Shown: positions 9,085 to 18,625, counted from the stretch's first letter. The stretch: DNA of 64,000 bases from Roseovarius sp. (GCA_029212365.1 JARGOC010000001.1:124001-188000), one strand, 5' to 3'. Notes: generated by a model not told the origin, from the sequence alone. Made by a program: numbers and translations.

Positions 9085-9495
9085 ATGATCAATCGACGTA
9101 ATTTTCTGACCACCGCAGGCGCTGTAGGTACCGCCGCCTTGCTTGTATCCACCGCTTCAACTGCCATCGCACAAGAGATGATGACCACGGCCACCGGTAT
9201 GTTTGAGGGACGCAGTAATCACGTAACCAGCGGTTCGGTTAAGGTGATTGAAGAGGGCGGGCGCACATTTGTTGAGCTAGGCGATGATTTTTCGCTTGAT
9301 GGTGGCCCTGATCCGCGTGTCATTTTTGGCAAGGATGGCGAGCATAACAAAGACGCCTATCTGGGCGCATTGCTGTCCCTGAATGGCAAGCAACGCTATG
9401 CTCTGCCGTCAACCTGGTCTGCGACTGATTACAACGAAGTTTACATCTGGTGCGACGTGGCCGGAGTGCCCTTGGGTGTTGCCAGCCTGAACTGA
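9085..9495 (+). CDS. secreted DM13 domain protein
   Basis: The 136-residue product starts at the ATG at 9085, eight bases after a GAGG. Its N-terminus MINRRNFLTTAGAVGTAALL has a twin-arginine followed by a hydrophobic stretch and an Ala-x-Ala cleavage site (TAIAQE), so export through Tat is likely. The mature part (about residues 30-136) matches the DM13 fold: GMFEGRSNHVTSGSVKVIEE, FVELGDDFSLDGGPDPRVIF and YNEVYIWCDVAGVPLGVASL, with one conserved Cys. DM13 domains are proposed to take part in redox reactions. It faces the opposite way between hslV and hslU. Confidence 0.82.
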   Translation: MINRRNFLTTAGAVGTAALLVSTASTAIAQEMMTTATGMFEGRSNHVTSGSVKVIEEGGRTFVELGDDFSLDGGPDPRVIFGKDGEHNKDAYLGALLSLNGKQRYALPSTWSATDYNEVYIWCDVAGVPLGVASLN

Positions 9496-9518
9496 TTTTT
9501 ATGAGCTGAGAAACAAAG

Positions 9519-9548
9519 GGGGGTTGATGGCGAAGGCCGTCAGCCCCC
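9519..9548 (-). terminator. hairpin between convergent DM13 gene and hslV
   Basis: GGGGGTTGATGGC (9519-9531) pairs with GCCGTCAGCCCCC (9536-9548) over a 4-base loop, 13 pairs of which two are G-U. It covers the hslV stop codon. On the hslV strand it is followed by a T-rich stretch (CCTTTGTTTC), so it may end the hslV transcript; for the other strand no T tract follows. Confidence 0.45.
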
Positions 9549-10097
9549 AATCTTTTCGATCGTCAGATTACCATTGGTGTAAACACAGATATCCGCGGCG
9601 ATAGCCATCGCATCCCGCGCCACTTGTTCGGCTGATTTATCGGTGTCCATCATCGCGCGCGCAGCGGCCAGCGCGTAATTACCGCCTGATCCGATGGCGG
9701 TGACGTCATGCTCTGGTTCCAGAACATCACCTGCACCAGTGATCACATAGAGCTCGGCACCGTCGGTGACGATCAGCATCGCCTCCAGCTTTTGCAGGTA
9801 TTTATCTGTGCGCCAATCTTTGGCCAACTCCACACTGGCGCGTTGCAGCTGACCGGGTGTCGCCTCCAGCTTGGATTCAAGGCGTTCCAGCAGCGTGAAT
9901 GCATCGGCGGTGGACCCGGCAAAACCGGCCACCACATCGTAACCGCCGGGGGATAGGCGACGCACCTTGCGCGCAGTACCTTTGATGACAGTCTGGCCAA
10001 GGCTGACTTGCCCATCACCTGCAATAACCACCTCGCCGCCTTTGCGAACGCCGATAATGGTGGTGCCGTGCCAACCGGGGAATTGATCGTCAGCCAT
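9540..10097 (-). CDS. hslV: ATP-dependent protease peptidase subunit HslV
   Basis: HslV is the proteasome-like peptidase that forms a double ring capped by HslU. The 185-residue precursor has an 11-residue propeptide ([11 protein letters not shown]) and the catalytic N-terminal Thr12 of [10 protein letters not shown], exposed after self-cleavage. The [10 protein letters not shown] and [28 protein letters not shown] blocks are complete. It is transcribed alone from a heat-shock-like promoter 30-58 bases upstream; hslU does not follow directly but lies beyond two other genes on the far side. Confidence 0.96.
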   Translation of the reverse strand: MADDQFPGWHGTTIIGVRKGGEVVIAGDGQVSLGQTVIKGTARKVRRLSPGGYDVVAGFAGSTADAFTLLERLESKLEATPGQLQRASVELAKDWRTDKYLQKLEAMLIVTDGAELYVITGAGDVLEPEHDVTAIGSGGNYALAAARAMMDTDKSAEQVARDAMAIAADICVYTNGNLTIEKIGG

Positions 10098-10126
10098 AGG
10101 ATGAGCCTTTCGTTTGGGTGGTCTCT

Positions 10127-10155
10127 ATATGGCGTTTGCCGGGGGCGGTCGCAAG
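10127..10155 (-). promoter_or_regulatory. candidate heat-shock (RpoH) promoter of hslV
   Basis: Read on the minus strand, CTTGCG (10155-10150) is followed after 17 bases by CCATAT (10132-10127). This fits the alphaproteobacterial RpoH pattern CTTGAA - about 17 - CCATAT at most positions, and hslVU is a classic heat-shock operon. The 29 bases from the -10 to the ATG leave room for a short leader. Confidence 0.6.
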
Positions 10156-10199
10156 AGAAACACAGATTTGGTGTGTGAAGGCAGGGCGGTGCCTACATG

Positions 10200-10223
10200 A
10201 AAAAAGGGCGCTCAAAAGCGCCC
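10200..10223 (-). terminator. Rho-independent terminator of trxA
   Basis: On the minus strand GGGCGCT pairs with AGCGCCC over a 4-base loop and is followed at once by six T residues. It lies 24 bases after the trxA stop, between trxA and hslV. Confidence 0.85.
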
Positions 10224-10246
10224 TCATCCCAAATATTGATCTAAGC

Positions 10247-10567
10247 TTAGATCGAGTCTTCAATCCAGCTTTGCAATGTGGCCTTTGGTGCCGCGCCGGC
10301 ACGGTTTGAAACCACTTCACCATCCTTGAAGATGAACAGTGCCGGAATACCGCGCACGCCCATAGCAACAGCCGAATTTGGGTTGCTGTCTACGTCAATC
10401 TTGGCAATCTTGACTTTGCCGCCCATTTCAGCCGCCAGCTCTTCCAGAGCAGGGCCGATCTGTTTGCAGGGGCCGCACCATTCAGCCCAGAAATCAACCA
10501 CTACGGGGACATCGGAATTCTTCACTTCGGCGTCGAATGTTTCGTCGGTTACGGCAACGGTGGCCAT
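10247..10567 (-). CDS. trxA: thioredoxin 1
   Basis: TrxA is the general cytosolic dithiol reductant. The 106-residue product has the exact family size, with the redox motif WCGPCK (Cys31 and Cys34), the buried Asp25 in VVVDFWAEW, and the cis-proline segment RGIPALFIF. It has its own promoter and its own terminator although it follows addA on the same strand by only about 60 bases; this Rhodobacterales neighbour order is common. Recognition is certain from the motifs. Confidence 0.97.
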   Translation of the reverse strand: MATVAVTDETFDAEVKNSDVPVVVDFWAEWCGPCKQIGPALEELAAEMGGKVKIAKIDVDSNPNSAVAMGVRGIPALFIFKDGEVVSNRAGAAPKATLQSWIEDSI

Positions 10568-10603
10568 GGGATTCTCTCCTAAAGGGGGGCAACACAGGCC
10601 ATG

Positions 10604-10632
10604 AACCTAGGTAGGCCGGATGGCTTCGTCAA
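10604..10632 (-). promoter_or_regulatory. promoter of trxA
   Basis: On the minus strand TTGACG (10632-10627) and TAGGTT (10609-10604) are 17 bases apart, an ideal spacing with a strong -35. The site overlaps the end of addA and would start transcription about 30 bases before the trxA ATG. Confidence 0.6.
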
Positions 10633-13600
10633 GATATATGGTTGTTGATGAGCGCATCTGTCACAAGATCGTGTGGCAGAGGCATAAGCGTGGCGGTTTT
10701 TGTCCAAAGCAGCGCCGTTTCGATTTTGTGGGCAGGATAGATCACCTGCAAGGCATGGGCATAAGCCCCCATTTGCTGCAGTAATCCGGTGGGGCATGTT
10801 TGCGGGTCGGGTGGCACCATCGCGTTTGATTTGAAATCAACGGCCAGAATGCGTGACGGCTCGATCACCAAGACATCAATCACCCCATGGATGCGACGAC
10901 CGCCCAAGGTCTCCAAATTCGCCGAAACAGGAACCTCGCGCAGAATTTGCCCCTGAAACAACGGGGCGAGTTCAGGGGCCGCCAGCACTTTCGTGGCTTC
11001 GGCAAGAGCATCTTGGGCATCTGGGCCGGTTCCCGCCAAGCGTACTCCTATATCGGCCCAATCCGTGGGGTCATATGTGGGTAACACCTCTAATAAGTGG
11101 TGGATCAAATTGCCGCGCGCTTTGGCTGCATCTTCGTCCAAGCCATCTTCGCCGGGCAGCGCCTTGGCGCCACCCAATAGCGAGGGGCTGAGGGTTTCGG
11201 CTGCGCGGTGAACTTCCGGGGCAGTTTGCTCAAAATGAGGTGGTAGTATCGGCAGTGTGGCCTCACCGACAGGCCTTGCTATAGCTTTGGCTTCTGGCCA
11301 ATCACCATGAGACAGGCGCAGTCCCTCTCCTTCAGCAAAGGGATGGGGTTGGGCATCCGCAGCCACCATCCCCGCATGAATTTTATCATACCAGGTATCG
11401 CCCTTTTTGCCCAAATCACCCGCTGCTGCGACAATCAGCCATTTTTCAGCGCGGGTCATGGCGACATACAGCAGCCGATCACGCTCGGCCTGCTCGGCGG
11501 TTTTGATCTGATTTATGACAGTCTCAATCGCGCAGGGCGAGGCATCAGCCCCCGTGCGCCACAAAGGCACGCCATCTGCGACAATCACCTGATCGCGCAC
11601 AGATATCGTGCGCGGGCCGGTATCGGGCAGGATCACGATGGGGGCCTCCAGGCCCTTAGCGCCGTGCACTGTCATGACCCGGATACGATTGCCGGCACTG
11701 TCCATCTGCCGCTTGATCTCCAATTCATCGCTTTCCAGCCAGACAAGAAATCCGGTCAGGCTGTCCACGGCATTGCGCTCATAGGCCATGGCCTGCGCCA
11801 ACAATGCATCAATGCCGTCTTCTGCCTCGGCCCCCAACCGCCCCAGAATTTTGCGCCGTCCATCATGGCGGGTCAGGATGCGCTCAATCAGGTCGTAGGG
11901 CCGCAGAAAATCTGCCTGATCCCGTAAATCCCGCAAAATAGCGTAGGTCTGCGGAAACTCCTCTGCCCGGGTGCGCAGTGCGGCCCAAAGATAGGGCTCG
12001 CTACGTCCATGAGAGAGGTCGTAAAGCTGTGCCTCATCCCAGCCCAGCAACGGAGATTTCAACGCAACGGCCAGTGACAAACTATCTTCAGGCGTGGCAA
12101 GAAAACTGAGTATCGCGGCCAGATCCTTGACCGCCAGTTCTGCACCGACCTTTAGGCGGTCAGCCCCGGCAATGGGGAGTGCGCGAGCTTTGCACTCGCG
12201 GATGATGTCGTGAAACAGATCCGATCGACGTTGCACCAAAATCAGGAAATCACCCGGCTCAACCGCGCGGCTGCGATAGGGGCCACCCTGTTCCGGGGCG
12301 GCAGGAATTGGGTGGTTTTCCCCGATCAGTGTTTCAATCGTTTCGGCAATGCGGCGCGCCAAAACAACCGAAGGGTCATTGGCCGCTTTCACATCCACCG
12401 GGTCGTGCCAGTTGGGCTTGTCCTCTTTTTCGGGCGGTGGGATCACTGGCCATAAATCAACCCGGCCGGGCATGTCGGCCTTGAATGCTTTGTGGCTCTG
12501 TTCCGGCGCAAAACCGCTTTGTTCAGCACGGCTGAAGGTGTGATCCACCAACGACAGGATCGCATGAGATGACCGAAAAGAAAACGCCATTTCCATGTCT
12601 TGTAAGGGGGTGTTCCCACCTGACAACCGCGCTGCAAATTCAGCCTGCATACGGTCAAATTCGCGCGGGTCAGCACCCTGAAATGAGTAAATTGATTGCT
12701 TTTTGTCACCGACCACAAAAATCGTGCGCAGAGTATCACGCCGCGCACCTTCACCAGAGGTGAATTCCTGTGCCAGCCGTTCAATCACCTGCCACTGCAC
12801 GGGACTGGTATCCTGGGCTTCGTCGACAAGAATATGGTCAATCCCGCCATCCAGTCGGAACAAAACCCAAGCTGCCACATTGGGATCGGTCAACAGATCA
12901 CGCGCGCGCAGGATCAGATCATCAAAATCCAGCAGCCCACGGCGTTGTTTGGCCTGTTCATAGGCGGGCAGAAACACATTGGCAAAAGCGTGCAGCGCTT
13001 GGGTTTTGGCAATGGCGGCCTGTGTCAGACGCCTATCTCGTGCATCTGCAACCCGGTTCATCAGCTGGTCCAACTCAGGCATTATGTCGGTCAGGGTTTC
13101 ACGGCAGCCCTTGGTTGGAAACGACCCGACCTTTGCACAAAACGGAGTCTTCGTTTTAGGGCCGGTCAAAAACACCTTTTCAAACATGGGCAAGGCACGG
13201 GCATTCAGCTCGCTGATGGTGCGAAGGCGAACACCAGCCTTGTTATCATTGACGCCACTGGCCAAAAGAGCAGGGATCAAAGTGGCCAGCAGATCAGCCT
13301 CTGAACCAAGGAAAACCTGAGCTGCAATATCGTCGACGGTTAGGTTTGGGTCTTGCCCAAAATGCCGTGCCAGCGTTTCATCATTCAACGGCGTTTCAAA
13401 ATGAGCCCGGTGGCGCACAATCTCGGCGGTCAGATCTTCAAAACTGTCGCCGCCATAATGGCGCGCCACATCATATAGAAGGTGCGATCGTGGGCCATCG
13501 GCGATCTGTTCGGTGATGTCACTGCGCAAAAGGGCGGCGTCACGTTCGTCCATTTCCTTGAACTGCGGTGTTACCCCAGCTTCCAAAGGAAAACGGCGCA

Positions 13601-13994
13601 GAAGCGATGAGCAAAACGAGTGGATCGTCTGGATTTTCAAACCGCCCGGTGTTTCGATCGCGCTGGCAAAAAGACGGCGTGCCAGCCGCAGGTCATCCGC
13701 CGGTATCGCGCCATCAAGCCCCAGCTCTCGCAGTTGATCGCGCAGGGGGGCGTCCGGCAGCATTGCCCACTCGCCCAGCCGTTTGAACAGCCGGTTTTGC
13801 ATCTCGCTGGCAGCCGCCTTGGTATAGGTCAGGCAAAGGATATGTTGGGGATCAACTTTGCCCAGCAATAGCCGCGCCACCCGATCAGTCAGAACGCGGG
13901 TTTTACCCGAGCCGGCATTGGCCGAAAGCCAGGTCGACCGGTCAGGGCGCGCCGCTTTGATCTGTACTTGGGTGGCTTCATCACGCTGGATCAT
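10629..13994 (-). CDS. addA: double-strand break repair helicase-nuclease subunit AddA
   Basis: AddA is the UvrD-like 3'-5' helicase plus nuclease subunit of the AddAB complex, which resects DNA ends for RecA (the RecBCD counterpart). I start at the ATG at 13994 (MIQRDEATQ), preceded by GGAGG and overlapping the addB stop by four bases; this gives 1121 residues. Helicase motifs appear in order: Walker A NAGSGKTRVL, motif II ILVDEAQDTSP, motif III VGDKKQSIYSFQGADP, VMTVHGAKGLEAPIV and motif VI LLYVAMTRAEKW. The C-terminal nuclease motif is ILAVDFKSN. Confidence 0.95.
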   Translation of the reverse strand: MIQRDEATQVQIKAARPDRSTWLSANAGSGKTRVLTDRVARLLLGKVDPQHILCLTYTKAAASEMQNRLFKRLGEWAMLPDAPLRDQLRELGLDGAIPADDLRLARRLFASAIETPGGLKIQTIHSFCSSLLRRFPLEAGVTPQFKEMDERDAALLRSDITEQIADGPRSHLLYDVARHYGGDSFEDLTAEIVRHRAHFETPLNDETLARHFGQDPNLTVDDIAAQVFLGSEADLLATLIPALLASGVNDNKAGVRLRTISELNARALPMFEKVFLTGPKTKTPFCAKVGSFPTKGCRETLTDIMPELDQLMNRVADARDRRLTQAAIAKTQALHAFANVFLPAYEQAKQRRGLLDFDDLILRARDLLTDPNVAAWVLFRLDGGIDHILVDEAQDTSPVQWQVIERLAQEFTSGEGARRDTLRTIFVVGDKKQSIYSFQGADPREFDRMQAEFAARLSGGNTPLQDMEMAFSFRSSHAILSLVDHTFSRAEQSGFAPEQSHKAFKADMPGRVDLWPVIPPPEKEDKPNWHDPVDVKAANDPSVVLARRIAETIETLIGENHPIPAAPEQGGPYRSRAVEPGDFLILVQRRSDLFHDIIRECKARALPIAGADRLKVGAELAVKDLAAILSFLATPEDSLSLAVALKSPLLGWDEAQLYDLSHGRSEPYLWAALRTRAEEFPQTYAILRDLRDQADFLRPYDLIERILTRHDGRRKILGRLGAEAEDGIDALLAQAMAYERNAVDSLTGFLVWLESDELEIKRQMDSAGNRIRVMTVHGAKGLEAPIVILPDTGPRTISVRDQVIVADGVPLWRTGADASPCAIETVINQIKTAEQAERDRLLYVAMTRAEKWLIVAAAGDLGKKGDTWYDKIHAGMVAADAQPHPFAEGEGLRLSHGDWPEAKAIARPVGEATLPILPPHFEQTAPEVHRAAETLSPSLLGGAKALPGEDGLDEDAAKARGNLIHHLLEVLPTYDPTDWADIGVRLAGTGPDAQDALAEATKVLAAPELAPLFQGQILREVPVSANLETLGGRRIHGVIDVLVIEPSRILAVDFKSNAMVPPDPQTCPTGLLQQMGAYAHALQVIYPAHKIETALLWTKTATLMPLPHDLVTDALINNHIS

Positions 13995-16939
13995 TTCAGC
14001 ACCTCCTTGGCGGGGGCTGCGGTAATGTCCCACTCGCCAAAGCGCGACAGTTGATCGTATTCGGAAAAATCCGATTTGGAGTGCATCACGCGGCGCGCGG
14101 TATAGCCAGTGGAGGGTTCCAGATACGCACGGATCAGGGTCTCAAACTCGGCCCATACTTTGGCTGGGGGCTCTTCGTCCAGTGGGGCGGGCACCTCTTT
14201 CATGGCAGCGGATAACCCAATGAAAACCGCCTGCGTGACATCCGCGGGATCAATCCTGCCAAAACCCGAGCGCTCGGCGATCACCGCTTCAAGCAACAGC
14301 TGCTTATCAAAGTGTTTTTGTTGCTCACGGCTGGGGGCTGCACCGGTTTTGTAATCATAGATATGCAACGCACCGGTGGCATCCATGTCGATCCGGTCAG
14401 CGGTGGCCGTGAGGGTAAACCCAAGGTCGGGTATCTGCGTTTGACCACGGGCCTCAAACGCTGTGGGATGCGCGATTTTGCGGCGCGCATGTTCGGTCTC
14501 GACAAACCAGTCGGCGACCCGTTCCAGCCGTGCCAGCCAAGTGGCGCGGGTTTCGGCCCAAGGCACGTTTTGCGCCAGAACAGAGACTGTTTTCTGCATT
14601 AAGTAGTCCCGCGTACACAGCTGAGGATCACGGGTGCTGTCGCGGATGAAATCCTCTAGTACCCCGTGCAAAACGATCCCGCGCAGCAACGCATCCGGCG
14701 CGCGCATCAAAGGGTTCAGCGGCCGCAGCCTCAGAACGTGCTTGGCGTAGATGGCATAAGGATCACGGATCAGTCGCTTGATTTCAGTCACTGACAATTG
14801 CTTGGGTCGTGCTGATGTTGGCGGGCAGGGCGATGGGCGTGGTGCTGGCTTGATTGTGGGCGGAGTTTCCAGCGCTGCGGCTTTTTGCATCCAAAGATTG
14901 CCGCGGGAAATCATCGCCTCCAGCGCATCTTTCCCACCCTGATCAGGCAAGCCAGCCAACAAATTGGTCAACCTGTTGATCCAGCGCGAGGCGACCGTTT
15001 CAGCATCATCCGAGCGGATCGAGCGCGTCAGCCACACTTCGCGCGCGGCAACGGCCTGTTGGAAATCATGCGCAGACAAGCCGATGCGCCGCTCGGGCAA
15101 TAACAACCCGGCCTGATGGCGTAATGCACGGTTCAACCATGGATCGGGACTGGGAATGCCGGGCCAGCTTCCTTCGTTCAATCCGGCGAGGATCACCAGA
15201 TCAGCGCCCTGAACCCGTGCCTCCAACGTGCCCCAAATTAGGATATGAGGATGCGGTTCGTCCGGGTTGCGGACCTCTTCGCGTGACAGGATGGAGTGAA
15301 ACAGGCTGGTGTAATCAAAGGTGTCAATCTCACCGCCATGCGGGGCCTGTTCAATGAGGGTTTGCACCACCTCATGGGCGGCACGCCCGGCGGTGTCTTT
15401 CCACAGCTCGTTTTGCCGCTCGGGCGCTGCGCCATCGCCAATACGTTCTGCCAATTCCAGATGTCGGGTGATCTGATCAATCAGCGCTGCCTCATCGGGT
15501 TGATGTTTACCCATAAGGCATGCGCACACCCAATCGGCCCAAGGTTGACCAAAGGCATCTTTTTGCGACGCGGCCCAGGTTTGCAAATCCTCTGCCTGTG
15601 GGTAAGGCACGCCCTTGTGACGCAGGTACAATTCCAGCTCGCGGGTGAGGCGCAGATGTGCGCCACGGTTGCCGCCACTATGGGCAAGCGGATGTTTGAG
15701 CACTGTCAAAAGATGCTCAGCCGTCAGACGCTGGCGCATCAGATCGCCGACATGCCGCAGAAAACGCCCCGGAGGCGACAGGTGCAAGGGCCGACCCGCG
15801 CTGTCATCGGGGCGAATATCCCACCGATCCAACGCCGCTGAAACCTGACGAGTCAGCGTTCGATCCGGGGTGATAAGTGCTGCGATCTGCCCATCCTCCG
15901 CTGCCTGTCGCAGTCGCATGGCAATGGTCAACGCCTCGATCCGGGTCGAGGGGGCCTCGAGCAGGGTCATAGCATCAGTCGCAGGGGCAAGCGGGCCTAG
16001 ATCAGGCCCATCGCGCAACCATTGATCTGTGACCGGCACAGGCCGTAATGCCAAAGATATCAGTTTGTTACGCGCAGGATTGGGGGGGGCTGTGTTGTGC
16101 CACGCCTCTATATCGTCTCGCGTCAGGTTCAGCTCGGTCAGCAGTCGGTGAAAACGGTATTGCGGATGATCTTCACCCGGCATAGCGCCTTCGACGGTGT
16201 TGTGTAGCGCAGGCCAGGCATCGCCGGTCATTTCAAAATCAAATCCGGGCAATACCACAGCCCCTTGCGGCAACCTGGCAATCGCCTGCATCAGCATGGC
16301 CGTTGATCCACGAGAGCCGGTGGAGCCTGCAAGAATCACAGGTGTTTTGGGTGGCGCCACCTCCCATTGGGCGATCAGGCGGGTGATGATCAAGCGCTGG
16401 CGTTCCTCGGCGTCTGGTAGATCATCCCCTGTTGCAAAAACCTGTCTGACGATGTTCAAAAACGCCAATGTGCGTGCCCAATGGCCGGATTGATCGGTGA
16501 TATCCAACGCCTCAATCACATCAGGTGAAACGCCCTCGCCGTGCATTTCATCCATGAGGCTGGCCAGACTATCGGCCAAATCATAAAGAGAGCTGCGCGG
16601 CGCCAGATCGGGTTGTTGTTCAAGCAGGCCCGAGATCAGCTGGGTCAATTCCAGCCGCCGACGCAGAGGCGAAACGGCGGGTGGAACATCGTGCAATCCC
16701 TTGTCCGCAGTCAGGTCAGTCACCAGGCTGACGCGCGGCAACAGCAGGGCAGGACCTTCATCAAACAAACTGCGAATACGGCGCGCCATGCGACGGGTGT
16801 TCACAATCACATGCACTGATGCCATTGCTTCGGGTGGCGTGCCTGTCATCCTGTCGGACAATCCCGAGATCAGGGCCTGAGGGAAATCTACCCCCGGAGG
16901 CAGGCCAAAAATGCGCGGTTGTTGTGATGGTTCAAACAT
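13991..16939 (-). CDS. addB: double-strand break repair protein AddB
   Basis: AddB is the second helicase/nuclease-like subunit of AddAB, which recognises recombination hotspots and cuts the other strand. The start at 16939 (MFEPSQQPRIFGLPPGVDF) matches the alphaproteobacterial family N-terminus and overlaps the preceding nucleotidyltransferase gene by eight bases; this gives 982 residues. A degenerate nucleotide-binding loop is seen at LAGSTGSRGSTAML, and the C-terminal PD-(D/E)XK nuclease has the core IYDYKTG. The middle carries the VILAGLNEGSWPG signature. Confidence 0.93.
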   Translation of the reverse strand: MFEPSQQPRIFGLPPGVDFPQALISGLSDRMTGTPPEAMASVHVIVNTRRMARRIRSLFDEGPALLLPRVSLVTDLTADKGLHDVPPAVSPLRRRLELTQLISGLLEQQPDLAPRSSLYDLADSLASLMDEMHGEGVSPDVIEALDITDQSGHWARTLAFLNIVRQVFATGDDLPDAEERQRLIITRLIAQWEVAPPKTPVILAGSTGSRGSTAMLMQAIARLPQGAVVLPGFDFEMTGDAWPALHNTVEGAMPGEDHPQYRFHRLLTELNLTRDDIEAWHNTAPPNPARNKLISLALRPVPVTDQWLRDGPDLGPLAPATDAMTLLEAPSTRIEALTIAMRLRQAAEDGQIAALITPDRTLTRQVSAALDRWDIRPDDSAGRPLHLSPPGRFLRHVGDLMRQRLTAEHLLTVLKHPLAHSGGNRGAHLRLTRELELYLRHKGVPYPQAEDLQTWAASQKDAFGQPWADWVCACLMGKHQPDEAALIDQITRHLELAERIGDGAAPERQNELWKDTAGRAAHEVVQTLIEQAPHGGEIDTFDYTSLFHSILSREEVRNPDEPHPHILIWGTLEARVQGADLVILAGLNEGSWPGIPSPDPWLNRALRHQAGLLLPERRIGLSAHDFQQAVAAREVWLTRSIRSDDAETVASRWINRLTNLLAGLPDQGGKDALEAMISRGNLWMQKAAALETPPTIKPAPRPSPCPPTSARPKQLSVTEIKRLIRDPYAIYAKHVLRLRPLNPLMRAPDALLRGIVLHGVLEDFIRDSTRDPQLCTRDYLMQKTVSVLAQNVPWAETRATWLARLERVADWFVETEHARRKIAHPTAFEARGQTQIPDLGFTLTATADRIDMDATGALHIYDYKTGAAPSREQQKHFDKQLLLEAVIAERSGFGRIDPADVTQAVFIGLSAAMKEVPAPLDEEPPAKVWAEFETLIRAYLEPSTGYTARRVMHSKSDFSEYDQLSRFGEWDITAAPAKEVLK

Positions 16940-17624
16940 GGCGCTGCTCCAGCATATTTTCGGCCAGGGCAATTCCGTCGGGCCGACCCACGTCACACCA
17001 TAGGCCACCATAGGACACGCCATGCAGCCGCCCGGTTGTAAGCATTTTGTCCCAGAGCAGGTTTAGCGAGAACGACCGATCAGGGACATCATTCAGAAGA
17101 TCGGGTTTGATGATTTGCACACCTGAATACACCATTCCGGGGCCGCGTTTTATTTGACCAGTCTTATCCAGCAGGAAATCGCCCTGTCCGGTGTGGCCAA
17201 TGGCATTATTGCGCGGCACGCACAGCAACAACGCGTCCATCGCGGCGGGATCCCACGCATCTGCCAACAGGCGCAGCGGATTTGGCCCACGCCAGACAGC
17301 ATCGGTGTTCATGGTGAAATGTGGACCATCGCCCAACAATGGCAATGCCGCCCGCAGGCCGCCGCCGGTTTCCAGTATCTCGGGTTGTTCAACCGAGAAC
17401 CGAACGTTGCGCCCTGCAAGATGGTGTTTCAGCATCTCAGGTTTGTAATGCAGATTGGCCACGATGGTGGTTGCGCCATACTCCTCAACCAGCGCCAAAG
17501 CGTGGTCAATCAAGGGGCGCCCCGCCACGTTGATCAGAGGTTTCGGGCGATCTGCGCTCAGAGCACCCATACGCGTGCCAAAACCGGCAGCAAACAACAT
17601 TACTGAGCAGGGATGGTGGGGCAT
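16932..17624 (-). CDS. murU: sugar-1-phosphate nucleotidyltransferase, MurU-like
   Basis: The 230-residue product is a cytosolic nucleotidyltransferase with the signature LFAAGFGTRMGALSADRPKPLINVAGRPL (residues about 10-38), which binds the nucleotide phosphates through the GTRM loop and the Lys of PKP. The metal-binding Asp is in MNTDAVW. It sits directly after an AmgK-like kinase with a 26-base overlap; in Pseudomonas the AmgK-MurU pair makes UDP-MurNAc from recycled MurNAc, bypassing fosfomycin-sensitive MurA. The MurU assignment rests mainly on this pairing; another NDP-sugar role is possible. Confidence 0.8.
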   Translation of the reverse strand: MPHHPCSVMLFAAGFGTRMGALSADRPKPLINVAGRPLIDHALALVEEYGATTIVANLHYKPEMLKHHLAGRNVRFSVEQPEILETGGGLRAALPLLGDGPHFTMNTDAVWRGPNPLRLLADAWDPAAMDALLLCVPRNNAIGHTGQGDFLLDKTGQIKRGPGMVYSGVQIIKPDLLNDVPDRSFSLNLLWDKMLTTGRLHGVSYGGLWCDVGRPDGIALAENMLEQRHV

Positions 17625-18625
17625 TTGTCTTTTAGACCTTGCAATAGTGTTGCGGTGGGCGTGGGCAGAGTATCGGTGATAATCCGGGCCAGATCAGCCA
17701 GCGCGGGATGCGCCAGATCACGTTGCAACAAGCCCCAGACACGCGGGATTAGATCCACATAGTGAGCTTTGCTATCGCGTACGCAAAGGCGCGCAAAAAC
17801 GCCCAGAATGCGCAGATTTCTTTGGGCCCCCAAAACATGGTAGTCGGCGGTGAACCTGTCCTTATCCTGATTGGCGGCGGTGACGTAATGTTGGATCATC
17901 TCAGCCTCAATTGCGGGTGGCACATCCCGGCGGGCATCTTGCAAAAGAGAGACAAGATCATAGGCGCGGTGACCCAGCATGGCATCCTGAAAATCCAGCA
18001 ACCCAACCCGGGCAACTCCGTCACGCTCGGGCAACCAGAGCAGGTTTTCCGAATGGTAATCCCGCTGGATCAACACATCTTGTTGTGGCGCGTGTAGGGT
18101 TAAAGCAGCCTTCATTTCCGCGCCAAATTGCGCCTTGGCCAAGGTATCAGCACCGTGTGATGCGCCAAGATACCAATCATACGCCAATGCGGCGAGATCA
18201 GTCATGACTGAGATAGAATAGGGTGCAAGCGTGGCTGGGGCCGTGCATTCATGCAATGAAACAAGCACGTCCGTCGCACATGTATAGAGAGTGCTTTCCT
18301 GTTCAGGCCGGGCCGGGATAACCCGCGCAAACAGATCATCCCCCAGATCCTCCAACAGCAAAAACCCCTGTTCCTCGTCGGAAGCGAAGATTTCTGGTGC
18401 GCTGAAGCCCGCATGTGTCAGCCAGTTGGCAATCTGAATGAACGGGCGCACGTCTTCGCCTTTGGCCGGTGGTGCGTCCATCAGTACAGCCAATTGCATA
18501 GGATCGGTGCGAGCCAAACGCAGATAGCGCCGGTTTGAAGCGTCTCCGGCCAGCGGAGCAATCGCGGCATCCCCCCAACCGGCTTGCGCCAGAAACGCGG
18601 TAATTGCAGCTTCGCGGTCAGGCAT
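17600..18625 (-). CDS. amgK: aminoglycoside-phosphotransferase-fold kinase, AmgK-like
   Basis: The 341-residue protein has the phosphotransferase fold: an N-lobe with LAGDASNRRYLRL, hinge FLLLEDLGDDLF, the catalytic loop RDYHSENLLWLP and the metal-binding LLDFQDAMLGH. AmgK phosphorylates the anomeric position of MurNAc and GlcNAc, and the next gene is MurU-like, so the pair probably forms the anabolic peptidoglycan recycling branch. It overlaps tsaE by eight bases, an arrangement typical of Rhodobacterales. Alternative substrates cannot be excluded from sequence alone. Confidence 0.82.
   Translation of the reverse strand: MPDREAAITAFLAQAGWGDAAIAPLAGDASNRRYLRLARTDPMQLAVLMDAPPAKGEDVRPFIQIANWLTHAGFSAPEIFASDEEQGFLLLEDLGDDLFARVIPARPEQESTLYTCATDVLVSLHECTAPATLAPYSISVMTDLAALAYDWYLGASHGADTLAKAQFGAEMKAALTLHAPQQDVLIQRDYHSENLLWLPERDGVARVGLLDFQDAMLGHRAYDLVSLLQDARRDVPPAIEAEMIQHYVTAANQDKDRFTADYHVLGAQRNLRILGVFARLCVRDSKAHYVDLIPRVWGLLQRDLAHPALADLARIITDTLPTPTATLLQGLKDKCPTIPAQ

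Noticed and set aside
12443-12784. Open frames within addA and addB in other frames
   Set aside because: They are shadows of the long addA/addB reading frames, with no family resemblance.
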